From Nocardioides islandensis (GTDB lineage Bacteria; Actinomycetota; Actinomycetes; Propionibacteriales; Nocardioidaceae): a stretch of DNA of 64,000 nt. A model generated the notes under the pieces. That model was not told the origin of the DNA, did no database searches, and saw nothing but the letters and a program-made list of their open reading frames with translations. Below, in pieces: positions 25,465 through 34,432 of this stretch. Positions within the stretch are counted from its first letter, which is position 1, and every line of letters begins with the position of its first letter. A program made the translations under genes and the position numbers. The stretch lies in assembly GCF_015352455.1 (NCBI RefSeq), contig NZ_JADKPN010000011.1, forward strand, positions 1 to 64,000, written 5' to 3'.

Positions 25465-26346
25465 ATGTCCTCCTCCGTGATCGAGTTCGAGGCCGGCGAG
25501 CTCGTCGTCGTCACCGGCATGACCGGCGCCGGTCGCAGCACCGCGGCCAAGGAGCTGGAGGACCTCGGCTTCTTCGTCGTCGACAACCTGCCCCCGGGCC
25601 TGCTCCGCGAGATCGTGCGGCTGGTCGACGAGAGCAGCGGCCCCGAGCAGCGCATCGCGGTCGTCGTCGACGTCCGGTCCGGCTCGTTCTTCGAGTCGCT
25701 CCACGCGAACCTCGCCCACGGCGCCACCGGCCGGCACACCACGCTGCTGTTCCTCGACGCCACCGACGACGTCCTCGTACGCCGCCAGGAGGCCGCGCGC
25801 CGTCCCCACCCGCTCCAGGGGAGCGGCCGGCTGCTCGACGGCCTCCAGCGGGAGCGGGCCGTGCTGGCCGACCTGCGCAGCGACGCGGACCTGGTCATCG
25901 ACACCTCGAACCTCAACGTCCACCAGCTGACCTCACGGATCCGCGAGTCGTTCGGCGACCCGGACGCCACCCGCCTGCAGATCAACGTGATCAGCTTCGG
26001 CTTCAAGTACGGCATCCCCGCCGACGCCGACTTCGTGGCCGACATGCGCTTCCTGCCCAACCCGCACTGGCAGCCCAAGCTGCGCCCCAAGAGCGGCCTG
26101 GACCCCGACGTGGCCGACTACGTGAAGGGCCAGCCCGGCGCGATCCAGTTCCTCGCGGCGTACCTCCCGGTCCTCGAAGGGGTGGCGATGGGCTACCTCG
26201 CCGAGGGCAAGCGCTTCATGACGATCGCGATCGGGTGCACCGGCGGCAAGCACCGCAGCGTGGCGATGGCCCAGGAGATCACCCGGCGCCTGAGCGACGC
26301 CGGGTACGACGTCTCGACCGTCCACCGCGACCTCGGGCGGGAGTGA
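25465..26346 (+). CDS. rapZ: RapZ/YvcJ family RNase adapter, nucleotide-binding
   Basis: 293 residues. The P-loop is GMTGAGRSTAAKELEDLGFF near 19; the usual Lys of GxxGxGKS is Arg here, which I recall as common in actinobacterial members. Next comes VVDNLPPGLL near 40, Walker B-like VVVDVRSGSF near 70, and the C-terminal RapZ domain with RFLPNPHWQPKLR near 190, CTGGKHRSVAMAQEI near 257 and the last VSTVHRDLGR. In enterics RapZ guides decay of the small RNA controlling glucosamine-6-phosphate synthase; in actinobacteria the role is less clear. It starts two bases after uvrC and ends one base before yvcK, in the classical uvrC-rapZ-yvcK-whiA string. Confidence 0.93.
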   Translation: MSSSVIEFEAGELVVVTGMTGAGRSTAAKELEDLGFFVVDNLPPGLLREIVRLVDESSGPEQRIAVVVDVRSGSFFESLHANLAHGATGRHTTLLFLDATDDVLVRRQEAARRPHPLQGSGRLLDGLQRERAVLADLRSDADLVIDTSNLNVHQLTSRIRESFGDPDATRLQINVISFGFKYGIPADADFVADMRFLPNPHWQPKLRPKSGLDPDVADYVKGQPGAIQFLAAYLPVLEGVAMGYLAEGKRFMTIAIGCTGGKHRSVAMAQEITRRLSDAGYDVSTVHRDLGRE

Positions 26347-26347
26347 G

Positions 26348-27298
26348 GTGCCCCCAGCCGGTGCCGCGGTCGTCGCCCTGGGCGGCGGGCACGGCCTGCA
26401 CGCCTCCCTCTCGGCGCTGCGGCGGGTCGTCGACGACCTGACGGCAGTCGTGACGGTGGCCGACGACGGCGGCTCGTCGGGGCGCCTGCGCGAGGAGTTC
26501 GGCGTGCTGCCGCCGGGCGACCTGCGGATGGCGCTGGCCGCGCTGTGCGGCGACGACGAGTGGGGCCAGACGTGGGCCGACGTGCTCCAGCACCGGTTCG
26601 CCGGCCACGGTGACATGCGCGGCCACGTCGTGGGCAACCTGCTGATCGTGTCGCTGTGGGAACAGCTCGGCGACCACGTGGCCGCCCTCGACTGGGTGGG
26701 CCGGCTGCTCGGGGCGTCGGGCCGGGTGCTGCCGATGGCGCTCACCCCACTGGTGATGACGGCGCAGATCCGCGGCGTCGACCCGGCGGCCCCGGACGAG
26801 GTGACGACCGTGCGCGGTCAGGTCGAGGTCGCGACCAGCGAGGGCACCATCCAGTCGGTGGCCCTCGACCCGCCCGACCCGGCCCCCTGCCCGGAGGCCG
26901 TGCTGGCCGTCCGCGCCGCCGACTGGGTCGTGCTCGGGCCGGGCTCCTGGTACACCTCCGTCATCCCGCACCTGCTCGTCCCCGACCTCTGCCGGGCCGT
27001 CGTCGACACCCGGGGCAAGGTCATCGTGGTCCTCAACCTGGCGCCGCAGGACGGCGAGACCCCCGGCTTCGCGCCCGCCGACCACCTGGCCGCGCTGCTC
27101 GAGCACGCGCCCGACCTGCGGGTGCACACCGTGCTGGCCGACGTGCGGAGCGTGCGCGACCCGGGTTCCCTGGAGACCGCGGTCAAGGAGGCCGGCGCCC
27201 GGCTGGTGCTGGCCGACATCGCGGCCAGCGACGGGTCGGCCCGCCACGACCCGGTCAAGCTCGCGGCGGCGTACGACGCGGTCATCTCCGACGACTGA
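26348..27298 (+). CDS. yvcK: YvcK/CofD-like gluconeogenesis factor
   Basis: 316 residues. The dinucleotide-binding start VVALGGGHGLHASLSALRR, then VTVADDGGSSGRLREEFGVLPPGDLRMALAAL near 35-65, and GNLLIVSLWE near 98 are the YvcK signature. YvcK binds UDP-GlcNAc and adjusts carbon flow into cell-wall precursors; CuvA of M. tuberculosis is its counterpart. It lies directly downstream of rapZ and 54 bases upstream of whiA, and the glycolysis genes follow. The GTG start at 26348 is the only close option. Confidence 0.92.
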   Translation: MPPAGAAVVALGGGHGLHASLSALRRVVDDLTAVVTVADDGGSSGRLREEFGVLPPGDLRMALAALCGDDEWGQTWADVLQHRFAGHGDMRGHVVGNLLIVSLWEQLGDHVAALDWVGRLLGASGRVLPMALTPLVMTAQIRGVDPAAPDEVTTVRGQVEVATSEGTIQSVALDPPDPAPCPEAVLAVRAADWVVLGPGSWYTSVIPHLLVPDLCRAVVDTRGKVIVVLNLAPQDGETPGFAPADHLAALLEHAPDLRVHTVLADVRSVRDPGSLETAVKEAGARLVLADIAASDGSARHDPVKLAAAYDAVISDD

Positions 27299-27339
27299 CC
27301 CCAGATCCCCTGCGCCGTTGGGGTGATTGACGCGCGTGG

Positions 27340-27345
27340 CAGGAT
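27340..27345 (+). promoter_or_regulatory. possible -10 element of whiA
   Basis: CAGGAT ends seven bases before the ATG at 27353; a degenerate leaderless promoter. whiA could also be read through from yvcK. Confidence 0.3.
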
Positions 27346-27352
27346 TCGCGGC

Positions 27353-28339
27353 ATGGCGATGACCGGACAGGTGAAGGCGGAGCTCGCCAACACCCAGATC
27401 ACCAAGACCTGTTGTCGCAAGGCCGAGGTGGCCACGATGCTCCGGTTCGCCGGGGGCCTGCACATCGTCGCCGGGAAGATCGTGGTGGAGGCCGAGCTGG
27501 ACACCGGCGCCGCGGCCCGGCGGCTGCGCAACGACATCGCCGAGGTCTACGGCCACCAGGCGGAGTTCGCGATGGTCCAGGGCAACGGGATCCGCAAGGG
27601 CTCGCGGTACCTCGTCCGCGTCGTCAAGGAGGGCGAGGCGCTGGCCCGCCAGACCGGCCTCCTCGACCAGCGCGGGCGCCCGGTCCGCGGCCTGCCGCCG
27701 GCCGTCGTCTCCGGCGGCGGCTGCGACGCGGTCGCCGCCTGGCGCGGGGCCTTCCTCGCCCACGGCTCGCTCACCGAGCCCGGCCGCTCGTCCTCGCTCG
27801 AGGTCACCTGCCCCGGCCCCGAGGCCGCTCTGGCCCTCGTCGGCGTGGCCCGCCGGCTCGGCATCCAGGCCAAGGCGCGCGAGGTACGCGGCGTCGACCG
27901 CGTCGTCATCCGCGACGGCGACGCCATCGGCGAGCTGCTCACCCGCCTCGGCGCACACGAGTCGCTGATGGCCTGGGAGGAGCGGCGGATGCGCCGCGAG
28001 GTGCGCGCGACCGCCAACCGGCTGGCCAACTTCGACGACGCCAACCTGCGGCGCTCCGCCCGTGCCGCGGTGGCCGCCGGGGCACGCGTCGAGCGGGCCC
28101 TGGAGATCCTGGCCGACGACGTACCTGACCACCTGCGGCTCGCCGGCGACCTGCGGCTCAAGCACAAGCAGGCCTCGCTCGAGGAGCTCGGCCAGCTGCA
28201 CGACCCGGTGCTCACCAAGGACGCCATCGCCGGGCGGATCCGGCGGCTGCTGGCCATGGCCGACAAGCGCGCCGAGGAGCTCGGCATCCCGGACACCGAG
28301 TCCTCGCTGACGCCCGAGATGCTGGCCGACGAGGCCTGA
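27353..28339 (+). CDS. whiA: sporulation/division transcription regulator WhiA
   Basis: 328 residues, the usual size. The N-terminal part is the degenerate LAGLIDADG homing-endonuclease fold (VKAELANTQITKTCCRKAEVATMLRFAGGLHI, then GCDAVAAWRGAFLAHGSLTEP). The C-terminal part is the helix-turn-helix that binds DNA (HKQASLEELGQLHDPVLTKDAIAGRIRRLLAMAD). In Streptomyces WhiA works with WhiB on GACAC-containing promoters to start septation. One GACAC occurs at about 28472 in the leader of the following gap gene, which may be chance. The ATG at 27353 is preferred to the longer frame at 27323. Confidence 0.95.
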   Translation: MAMTGQVKAELANTQITKTCCRKAEVATMLRFAGGLHIVAGKIVVEAELDTGAAARRLRNDIAEVYGHQAEFAMVQGNGIRKGSRYLVRVVKEGEALARQTGLLDQRGRPVRGLPPAVVSGGGCDAVAAWRGAFLAHGSLTEPGRSSSLEVTCPGPEAALALVGVARRLGIQAKAREVRGVDRVVIRDGDAIGELLTRLGAHESLMAWEERRMRREVRATANRLANFDDANLRRSARAAVAAGARVERALEILADDVPDHLRLAGDLRLKHKQASLEELGQLHDPVLTKDAIAGRIRRLLAMADKRAEELGIPDTESSLTPEMLADEA

Positions 28340-28406
28340 GCACCCGATTCCCGCAAGTTACCCGGACGTACGGCGGACGGCCGGGCGTCCCCGGGTGGCG
28401 TCCCGC

Positions 28407-28412
28407 TAGGCT
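28407..28412 (+). promoter_or_regulatory. -10 element of the gap-pgk-tpiA operon
   Basis: TAGGCT would place +1 near 28419, at the very beginning of the first of two hairpin repeats. The leader would be about 76 bases and includes AAGGAG at 28483-28488, six bases before the GTG. Confidence 0.5.
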
Positions 28413-28416
28413 CGAA

Positions 28417-28474
28417 CGGCGGGTGACTGAACACCCGTGACCTTCAGTCCGGCGGGTGACCGAACGCCCGCGAC
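28417..28474 (+). promoter_or_regulatory. structured 5' leader of gap with two repeated hairpins
   Basis: Two 25-base direct repeats (28417-28441 and 28450-28474) differ at three positions. Each folds as CGGGTG, a six-base loop, then CACCCG or CGCCCG; the A to G change in the second arm still pairs with T/U as a wobble. The loop of the first hairpin is part of GACTGAA (28425-28431), which is a perfect complement to TTCAGTC (28443-28449) between the repeats. Hairpin 1 and this second pairing exclude each other. The ligand or binding protein is unknown. Confidence 0.55.
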
Positions 28475-28494
28475 ACCGACCCAAGGAGCAACCA

Positions 28495-29490
<996 letters not shown>

Positions 29491-29493
29491 CGC

Positions 29494-30693
29494 ATGTCCG
29501 GCATCGACGACCTGGGTGACGTGCGTGGCCAGCGGGTCCTGGTCCGCTCGGACCTGAACGTGCCCCTCGACGGGGACACCATCACCGACGAGGGGCGCAT
29601 CAAGGCCAGCGTGCCGACGATCAAGGCCCTGACCGACAAGGGCGCGCGCGTCGTCGTGGTCGCCCACCTCGGCCGGCCCAAGGGTGAGCCCGACCCGAAG
29701 TACTCCCTGCGCCCGGTGGCCGAGCGGCTCGGCGAGCTGCTCGGTCAGGACGTCGCCTTCGCCACGGACACGGTGGGGGAGAGCGCCCAGGAGACCGTGG
29801 CCGCGCTCGAGGACGGCCAGGTCGCCGTCCTCGAGAACGTCCGCTTCAACGGCGGCGAGACCAGCAAGGACGACGAGGTGCGTTCGGCGTTCGCCGGGCA
29901 GCTGGCCCAGCTGGCCGACGCGTTCGTCTCCGACGGGTTCGGCGTCGTGCACCGCAAGCAGGCCAGCGTGTACGACGTCGCCCTGCGCCTGCCGCACGCG
30001 ATGGGTGGCCTGGTGGCCGCCGAGATCGACGTGCTGCGCCGGCTGACGGTCGACCCCGCCCGGCCGTACGTCGTGGTGCTCGGCGGCTCGAAGGTGTCCG
30101 ACAAGCTCGGCGTCATCGACAACCTGCTGGGCAAGGCCGACAAGCTGCTCATCGGCGGCGGCATGGTGTTCACGTTCCTCAAGGCGCAGGGCCACGAGGT
30201 CGGCAAGAGCCTCCTGGAGGAGGACCAGCTCGACACCTGCCGGTCCTACCTGGAGCGCGCCGAGGAGTCGGGCGTCGAGATCCTGCTGCCGACCGACGTG
30301 GTCGTCGACACCGAGTTCCCGTCCGGGGACCGCGAGCCGCACCCCCGCGTCGTGCCCGCCGACCAGATCCCGGCCGACAGCCTCGGCCTGGACATCGGGC
30401 CGGAGTCCGGGAAGGCCTTCGCCGCGGCCCTGTCCGACGCGCAGACCGTGTTCTGGAACGGTCCGATGGGCGTCTTCGAGACCCCGGCCTTCGCCGAGGG
30501 CACCCGTGCCGTCGCCCAGGCCCTCACCGAGGTGCCCGGCCTGTCCGTGGTCGGTGGCGGGGACTCCGCCGCGGCCGTCCGCCAGCTCGGCTTCGACGAG
30601 TCCGCCTTCGGTCACATCTCGACCGGCGGTGGCGCCAGCCTGGAGTTCCTGGAGGGCAAGGAGCTCCCGGGGATCGCCGTACTCGAAAGGTAG
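29494..30693 (+). CDS. pgk: phosphoglycerate kinase
   Basis: 399 residues. The substrate-binding N-domain has VLVRSDLNVPLDGDTITDEGRI near 15-36 and VVVAHLGRPKGEPDPKYSLRPVAERL near 53-78. The hinge and nucleotide domain show VVLGGSKVSDKLGVIDNLL near 195, NGPMGVFETPAFAEGT near 322 and VVGGGDSAAAV near 352. It transfers phosphate from 1,3-bisphosphoglycerate to ADP. The gene lies three bases after gap and five before tpiA. Length and motifs are standard. Confidence 0.97.
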   Translation: MSGIDDLGDVRGQRVLVRSDLNVPLDGDTITDEGRIKASVPTIKALTDKGARVVVVAHLGRPKGEPDPKYSLRPVAERLGELLGQDVAFATDTVGESAQETVAALEDGQVAVLENVRFNGGETSKDDEVRSAFAGQLAQLADAFVSDGFGVVHRKQASVYDVALRLPHAMGGLVAAEIDVLRRLTVDPARPYVVVLGGSKVSDKLGVIDNLLGKADKLLIGGGMVFTFLKAQGHEVGKSLLEEDQLDTCRSYLERAEESGVEILLPTDVVVDTEFPSGDREPHPRVVPADQIPADSLGLDIGPESGKAFAAALSDAQTVFWNGPMGVFETPAFAEGTRAVAQALTEVPGLSVVGGGDSAAAVRQLGFDESAFGHISTGGGASLEFLEGKELPGIAVLER

Positions 30694-30698
30694 ACCGC

Positions 30699-31487
30699 AT
30701 GCCCCGCACGCCCCTGATGGCCGGCAACTGGAAGAGCAACCTCAACCACCAGGAGGCCGTGGTCCTGGTGCAGAAGCTCGCCTGGACGCTCAACGACAAG
30801 AAGCACGACTACGCGAAGGCCGAGGTGGTCGTCCTCCCGCCGTTCACCGACATCCGGTCGGTGCAGACGCTCGTGGACGGCGACCAGCTGTCGATCGGGT
30901 ACGGCGCGCAGGACGTGTCCGCGCACGACGGCGGCGCCTACACCGGCGAGATCTCCGCCTCGATGCTGGCCAAGCTGGGCTGCAGCTACGTGGTGGTCGG
31001 GCACAGCGAACGGCGCGAGTACCACCAGGAGTCCGACGAGCTGGTCAACGCCAAGGCGAAGGCCGCGCTGGCCGGCGGCATGACGCCGATCGTCTGCGTC
31101 GGCGAGCCGCTGCCGATCCGGCAGGCCGGGGACCAGGTGTCCTACACGCTGGCCCAGCTGGACGGCTCGTTGGCCGGGTTCAGCGCCGAGCAGGTCGGCG
31201 GGCTGGTCGTCGCCTACGAGCCCGTGTGGGCGATCGGCACCGGCGAGGTGGCCACCCCCGACGACGCGCAGGAGGTCTGCGCGGCGATCCGCGCGCGCAT
31301 CCGCGAGGTGCACGGCGACGCGGCCGCGGACGCCGTACGCGTCCTGTACGGCGGCTCGGTCAAGGCCGCCAACGTCGCGGGGATCATGGAGAAGGCCGAC
31401 GTCGACGGGTGCCTGGTGGGCGGAGCCAGCCTCCAGGCCGACGAGTTCGGCGGGATCTGCCGCTTCTACGACATGCCGGTCCTCTGA
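30699..31487 (+). CDS. tpiA: triosephosphate isomerase
   Basis: 262 residues. MAGNWKSNLNH (active-site Asn/Lys) is at 8-18, the His of VVGHSERREY near 100, the catalytic Glu in VAYEPVWAIGTGEVATP near 175, and phosphate loop YGGSVKAAN near 220. It interconverts dihydroxyacetone phosphate and glyceraldehyde-3-phosphate. It is the last gene of gap-pgk-tpiA; secG follows with its own promoter. Start ATG five bases after pgk. Confidence 0.97.
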   Translation: MPRTPLMAGNWKSNLNHQEAVVLVQKLAWTLNDKKHDYAKAEVVVLPPFTDIRSVQTLVDGDQLSIGYGAQDVSAHDGGAYTGEISASMLAKLGCSYVVVGHSERREYHQESDELVNAKAKAALAGGMTPIVCVGEPLPIRQAGDQVSYTLAQLDGSLAGFSAEQVGGLVVAYEPVWAIGTGEVATPDDAQEVCAAIRARIREVHGDAAADAVRVLYGGSVKAANVAGIMEKADVDGCLVGGASLQADEFGGICRFYDMPVL

Positions 31488-31572
31488 CCCCTGCCTCGCG
31501 TCACCTCGTTGACGGTGGAGGTCCGCGGTCTGGACCGGTGGTGCGGTTGCGGGCCGTGACCCACCTGTGACG

Positions 31573-31578
31573 TAGGCT
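31573..31578 (+). promoter_or_regulatory. -10 element of secG
   Basis: TAGGCT ends eight bases before the GTG at 31587, so the mRNA would have almost no leader. Confidence 0.45.
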
Positions 31579-31586
31579 TTCTGCTT

Positions 31587-31823
31587 GTGACGATCGTCTT
31601 CACCATCCTGCTCGTGCTCACCAGCATCTTCATGATCGGCCTGATCCTGCTGCACAAAGGTCGCGGCGGAGGTCTCTCCGACATGTTCGGTGGCGGTGTC
31701 TCGAGCTCTCTCGGCGGATCCTCGGTGGCGGAGAAGAACCTCGACCGGATCACCATCGGCATCGGCGTGATCTGGTTCGCCTGCATCGTCGCGCTCGGGC
31801 TGATCCTGGCGTACCAGAACTGA
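31587..31823 (+). CDS. secG: preprotein translocase subunit SecG
   Basis: 78 residues. Two membrane helices (FTILLVLTSIFMIGLILLH and IGIGVIWFACIVALGLILAY) flank the conserved loop KGRGGGLSDMFGGGVSSSLGGSSVAEKNLDR. It joins SecY and SecE in the translocation channel. The place after tpiA is the usual actinobacterial one. GTG start with a TAGGCT -10 just upstream. Confidence 0.93.
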   Translation: MTIVFTILLVLTSIFMIGLILLHKGRGGGLSDMFGGGVSSSLGGSSVAEKNLDRITIGIGVIWFACIVALGLILAYQN

Positions 31824-31919
31824 CGGCCGGACTGACGCAACACCTGTACGAACTCAGGCCTGCGGGGGCCGAGGGCCACACCGAGAGCGTCAACTGAACA
31901 AGCAAAGGGGTCACCAACA

Positions 31920-32279
31920 GTGGCTGGTGGTGGAAACGCAATCCGTGGGTCCCGAGTCGGGGCGGGTCCCATGGGTGAAGCCGAGCGGGGCGAAGCCGCG
32001 CCTCGGCAGGCCGTCACTTACTTCTGCTCGCACGGGCACCGGTCCGTGGTCACCTTCGCCATCGAGGCGCAGGTACCCGACTCGTGGGACTGCCCCAAGT
32101 GCGGCCTCCCTGCGTCCCTCGACTCCGACAACCCGCCCCCGGCACCTCGGATCGAGCCCTACAAGACGCACCTCGCCTACGTGAAGGAGCGCCGCTCCGA
32201 CGCCGAGGCCAAGGACATCCTCGAAGAGGCCCTCTCCCTGCTGCGCTCGCGCCGCAAGTCCGGGGACATCGTCTTCTGA
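31920..32279 (+). CDS. rbpA: RNA polymerase-binding protein RbpA
   Basis: 119 residues. The N-terminal tail MAGGGNAIRGSRVGAGPMGE, the zinc knuckle core (YFCSHGHRSVVTFAIEAQVPDSWDCPKCG), the basic linker and the sigma-binding C-terminal helix (THLAYVKERRSDAEAKDILEEALSLLRSRR) are all intact. RbpA binds the principal sigma factor and stabilises the open promoter complex; it is restricted to actinobacteria. This is relevant here because the window's promoters are mostly extended-spacing, -35-poor TAnnnT types. The GTG at 31920 has AAAGGGG upstream at about 31904. Confidence 0.95.
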   Translation: MAGGGNAIRGSRVGAGPMGEAERGEAAPRQAVTYFCSHGHRSVVTFAIEAQVPDSWDCPKCGLPASLDSDNPPPAPRIEPYKTHLAYVKERRSDAEAKDILEEALSLLRSRRKSGDIVF

Positions 32280-32295
32280 GCTCCTGGCGCTCGGG

Positions 32296-32670
32296 TCACG
32301 CGTGGCCGACGGGGTGTCCGCGGCGACGACGGTCGTCCGCATGCCGGCCGCCGTGAGGGGTCGGCTCCTGAGTCCGGCGCGCGACGTACCGCATCACCAG
32401 CACGACCGCGGCTGTGGTCAGCAGGCTGGACAGCAGCACCTCATCGCGTGACAGTCCGTCGACGTTGGGCTGGAGATCCTCCTCGGTGGCCCAGCCGAAC
32501 ACACCTTCACTGGTGAGCATCCCGACGCCGAAGCACGCCACGGTGGTGATCGCCACCGCCCACAGCCGTCGGGCCCAGCCGGCTCCGACGAGCAGCCCGG
32601 CGAGCACGCCGAAGCCGACCGAGATCAGTGCGAGTACCGCCAATCCCTGAAGTCCCAGGTCCCACTGCAT
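32296..32670 (-). CDS. small membrane protein of unknown function
   Basis: 124 residues from the ATG at 32670, which has GGGAGG nine bases upstream. Three hydrophobic segments are visible: LAVLALISVGFGVLAGLLVG (about 9-28), LWAVAITTVACFGVGMLT (35-52) and LLSSLLTTAAVVLVMRYV (78-95). The tail is rich in Arg/His. It resembles no family I can name. It lies downstream of pgl on the same strand, 98 bases away, and converges on rbpA. Confidence 0.55.
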   Translation of the reverse strand: MQWDLGLQGLAVLALISVGFGVLAGLLVGAGWARRLWAVAITTVACFGVGMLTSEGVFGWATEEDLQPNVDGLSRDEVLLSSLLTTAAVVLVMRYVARRTQEPTPHGGRHADDRRRRGHPVGHA

Positions 32671-32767
32671 GGCAGTGCCTCCCTTCTGGGCTCTCGTTCC
32701 ATCGTCGGCCGGGGAGTGCCGCCCCACCAGGGTCGGTGTGCCTGTCCTGGTGGGTCGAGGGGCCTGC

Positions 32768-33514
32768 CTAGAGCGCCGACGCCGAGGCCCGGTCGAGGAA
32801 CCAGATGGTCTCGGCCTCGCCGCTGACGCCGACGGCGGGGATGTCGTGCTTGTCCGTGCCCTCGGCGAGGGCCCGGGCGACCGCGTCGGCCTTCTCCTCC
32901 CCGCTGACGAGGAACCAGACCGCGCGACAGTGGTCCATGGCCTCGTAGGTCAGGGTGACCCGCTCCGGCGGCGGTTTGGGGGAGTCGGTGACGCCGACGG
33001 CGATGGCGTCGGTGGCGTCGAGCTGTGACGAGCCCGGGAACAGCGAGGCGACATGGCCGTCCGGGCCGACGCCGAGCATCAGGACCTCGAAGAACCCGGC
33101 CCCCTCGGCACGCAGGAGGGCGGAGTACGCCGCGGCGGCCTCGTCCACCGAACCCGCGTCGTCGCTCGACGCGATCGCGTGCACCTTGGCCGGGTCGAAC
33201 GCCAGCCGGCCGTCGAACGCCGCCATGGCCTGGCCCACGTTGCGGTCGGGGGAGTCGGCAGCCACGAACCGCTCGTCGCCCCACCAGAGGACGACCCGGC
33301 CCCAGTCGACCTCGGACGACGGGCCCATCCGGCCGAGCTCACGGTGGACGTGCTCGGCGATGCTGCCGCCGGTGAGCCCGATCTGCGGCTCCTCGCCACG
33401 CGCCTGCGCGTCCTCGAGCCGCGCGATCAGCTCGCCGGCCACCGACGTGGCCAGGTCGGCGGCGTCCACGTGCACCTCGACGCGCGGGGCCGGCCGCTCC
33501 GTGGAGCCGGTCAC
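32768..33514 (-). CDS. pgl: 6-phosphogluconolactonase
   Basis: 248 residues. Family motifs are IGLTGGSIAEHVHREL near 45, VVLWWGDERFVAADSPDRNVGQAM near 73 and VLMLGVGPDGHVASLFPG near 145 (with the catalytic His of D-G-H). It hydrolyses 6-phosphogluconolactone, the product of Zwf. The GTG overlaps the opcA stop by four bases, and it closes the tkt-tal-pgi-zwf-opcA-pgl operon. Confidence 0.95.
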   Translation of the reverse strand: MTGSTERPAPRVEVHVDAADLATSVAGELIARLEDAQARGEEPQIGLTGGSIAEHVHRELGRMGPSSEVDWGRVVLWWGDERFVAADSPDRNVGQAMAAFDGRLAFDPAKVHAIASSDDAGSVDEAAAAYSALLRAEGAGFFEVLMLGVGPDGHVASLFPGSSQLDATDAIAVGVTDSPKPPPERVTLTYEAMDHCRAVWFLVSGEEKADAVARALAEGTDKHDIPAVGVSGEAETIWFLDRASASAL

Positions 33515-34419
33515 GAGAGACTCTTCTTGGCGAACGCCTTGGCCACGTCGGCGTACACGTTGTCCTCGTCGAGCCGCCGCAGCTCCTCGGCCAGCAGCGC
33601 CGGGATCTCCAAGCGCTTCAGCGCGATCGGCCGGTCCGGGCGCTCGGGAGAGGAGATGGTGGCCAGCTTGCCGTCGAGCCGGGTGATCCGGATCGGGCCC
33701 TTCTTGGTCTCCAGCACGATCTCGGTGATGCCCGGACCCTTCGAGCTCTTCCGCTCGACCCGTACCTTGAGCCGCTCCCGCAGCCACACGGCCATCAGGT
33801 CCGCCGACGGGCTGATCCGCTCGGCGGTGACGACGGCCGAGGTGACGGGCAGCTCGTACTGGTCCAGGGCCGAGGCCAGCAGCGCCCGCCAGGGCGTGAG
33901 CCGCGTCCAGGCGAGGTCGGTGTTGCCGGGGGAGTATGCCGCGCACAGCGTGTGCATCGCCTTCTGCTTGCCACGCGTGACAGCGGCGGCGTCGGTGATG
34001 CGGCGCTGGGCCAGCGCCCCGAGCGGGTCGTGTGCGGGGTCCATCGGGGCGTTGCCGGCCCACCAGACGGCCACAGGGGAGTCGGGCAGGAGCAGCGGGA
34101 GGACCACCGAGTCGGGGTGCTTCACCACCTCGCCGCGCAACCAGATCATGGCGGTCTCGCCGGTCCAGCCCTGGCCGATGCCGACCTGCGCGTGCACCTG
34201 GGGAGCGCCGCGGCCGTCGCCGAGGATCACGCCCAGCACGCGGGCCGGATGCTCCTTCGACGCGGCACGAGCGCACGCCATCGCCTCCTCGGCCTCCTCG
34301 TCCTCGACGACCACGATGAGGGTGAGCACCATGCCCATCGCCGGGCTCCCGGCGCGGATCCGGTCCCGGACGAAGGCCGCGGCGATCTCGGAGGAGTTGG
34401 TGTCGGTCAGCTCGATCAT
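33511..34419 (-). CDS. opcA: glucose-6-phosphate dehydrogenase assembly protein OpcA
   Basis: 302 residues. The family core is visible in VWWAGNAPMDPAHDPLGALAQRRITDAA near 130, YSPGNTDLAWTRLTPWRALLASALDQ near 165 and the C-terminal SPERPDRPIALKRLEIPALLAEELRRLDED. OpcA is an actinobacterial/cyanobacterial redox-linked allosteric partner needed for full Zwf activity. It lies between zwf and pgl. The ATG at 34419 leaves a 13-base gap to zwf; the in-frame ATG at 34461 would overlap zwf by 29 bases and adds residues without family character. Confidence 0.94.
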   Translation of the reverse strand: MIELTDTNSSEIAAAFVRDRIRAGSPAMGMVLTLIVVVEDEEAEEAMACARAASKEHPARVLGVILGDGRGAPQVHAQVGIGQGWTGETAMIWLRGEVVKHPDSVVLPLLLPDSPVAVWWAGNAPMDPAHDPLGALAQRRITDAAAVTRGKQKAMHTLCAAYSPGNTDLAWTRLTPWRALLASALDQYELPVTSAVVTAERISPSADLMAVWLRERLKVRVERKSSKGPGITEIVLETKKGPIRITRLDGKLATISSPERPDRPIALKRLEIPALLAEELRRLDEDNVYADVAKAFAKKSLS

Positions 34420-34432
34420 TTCTCGGGGTCCC

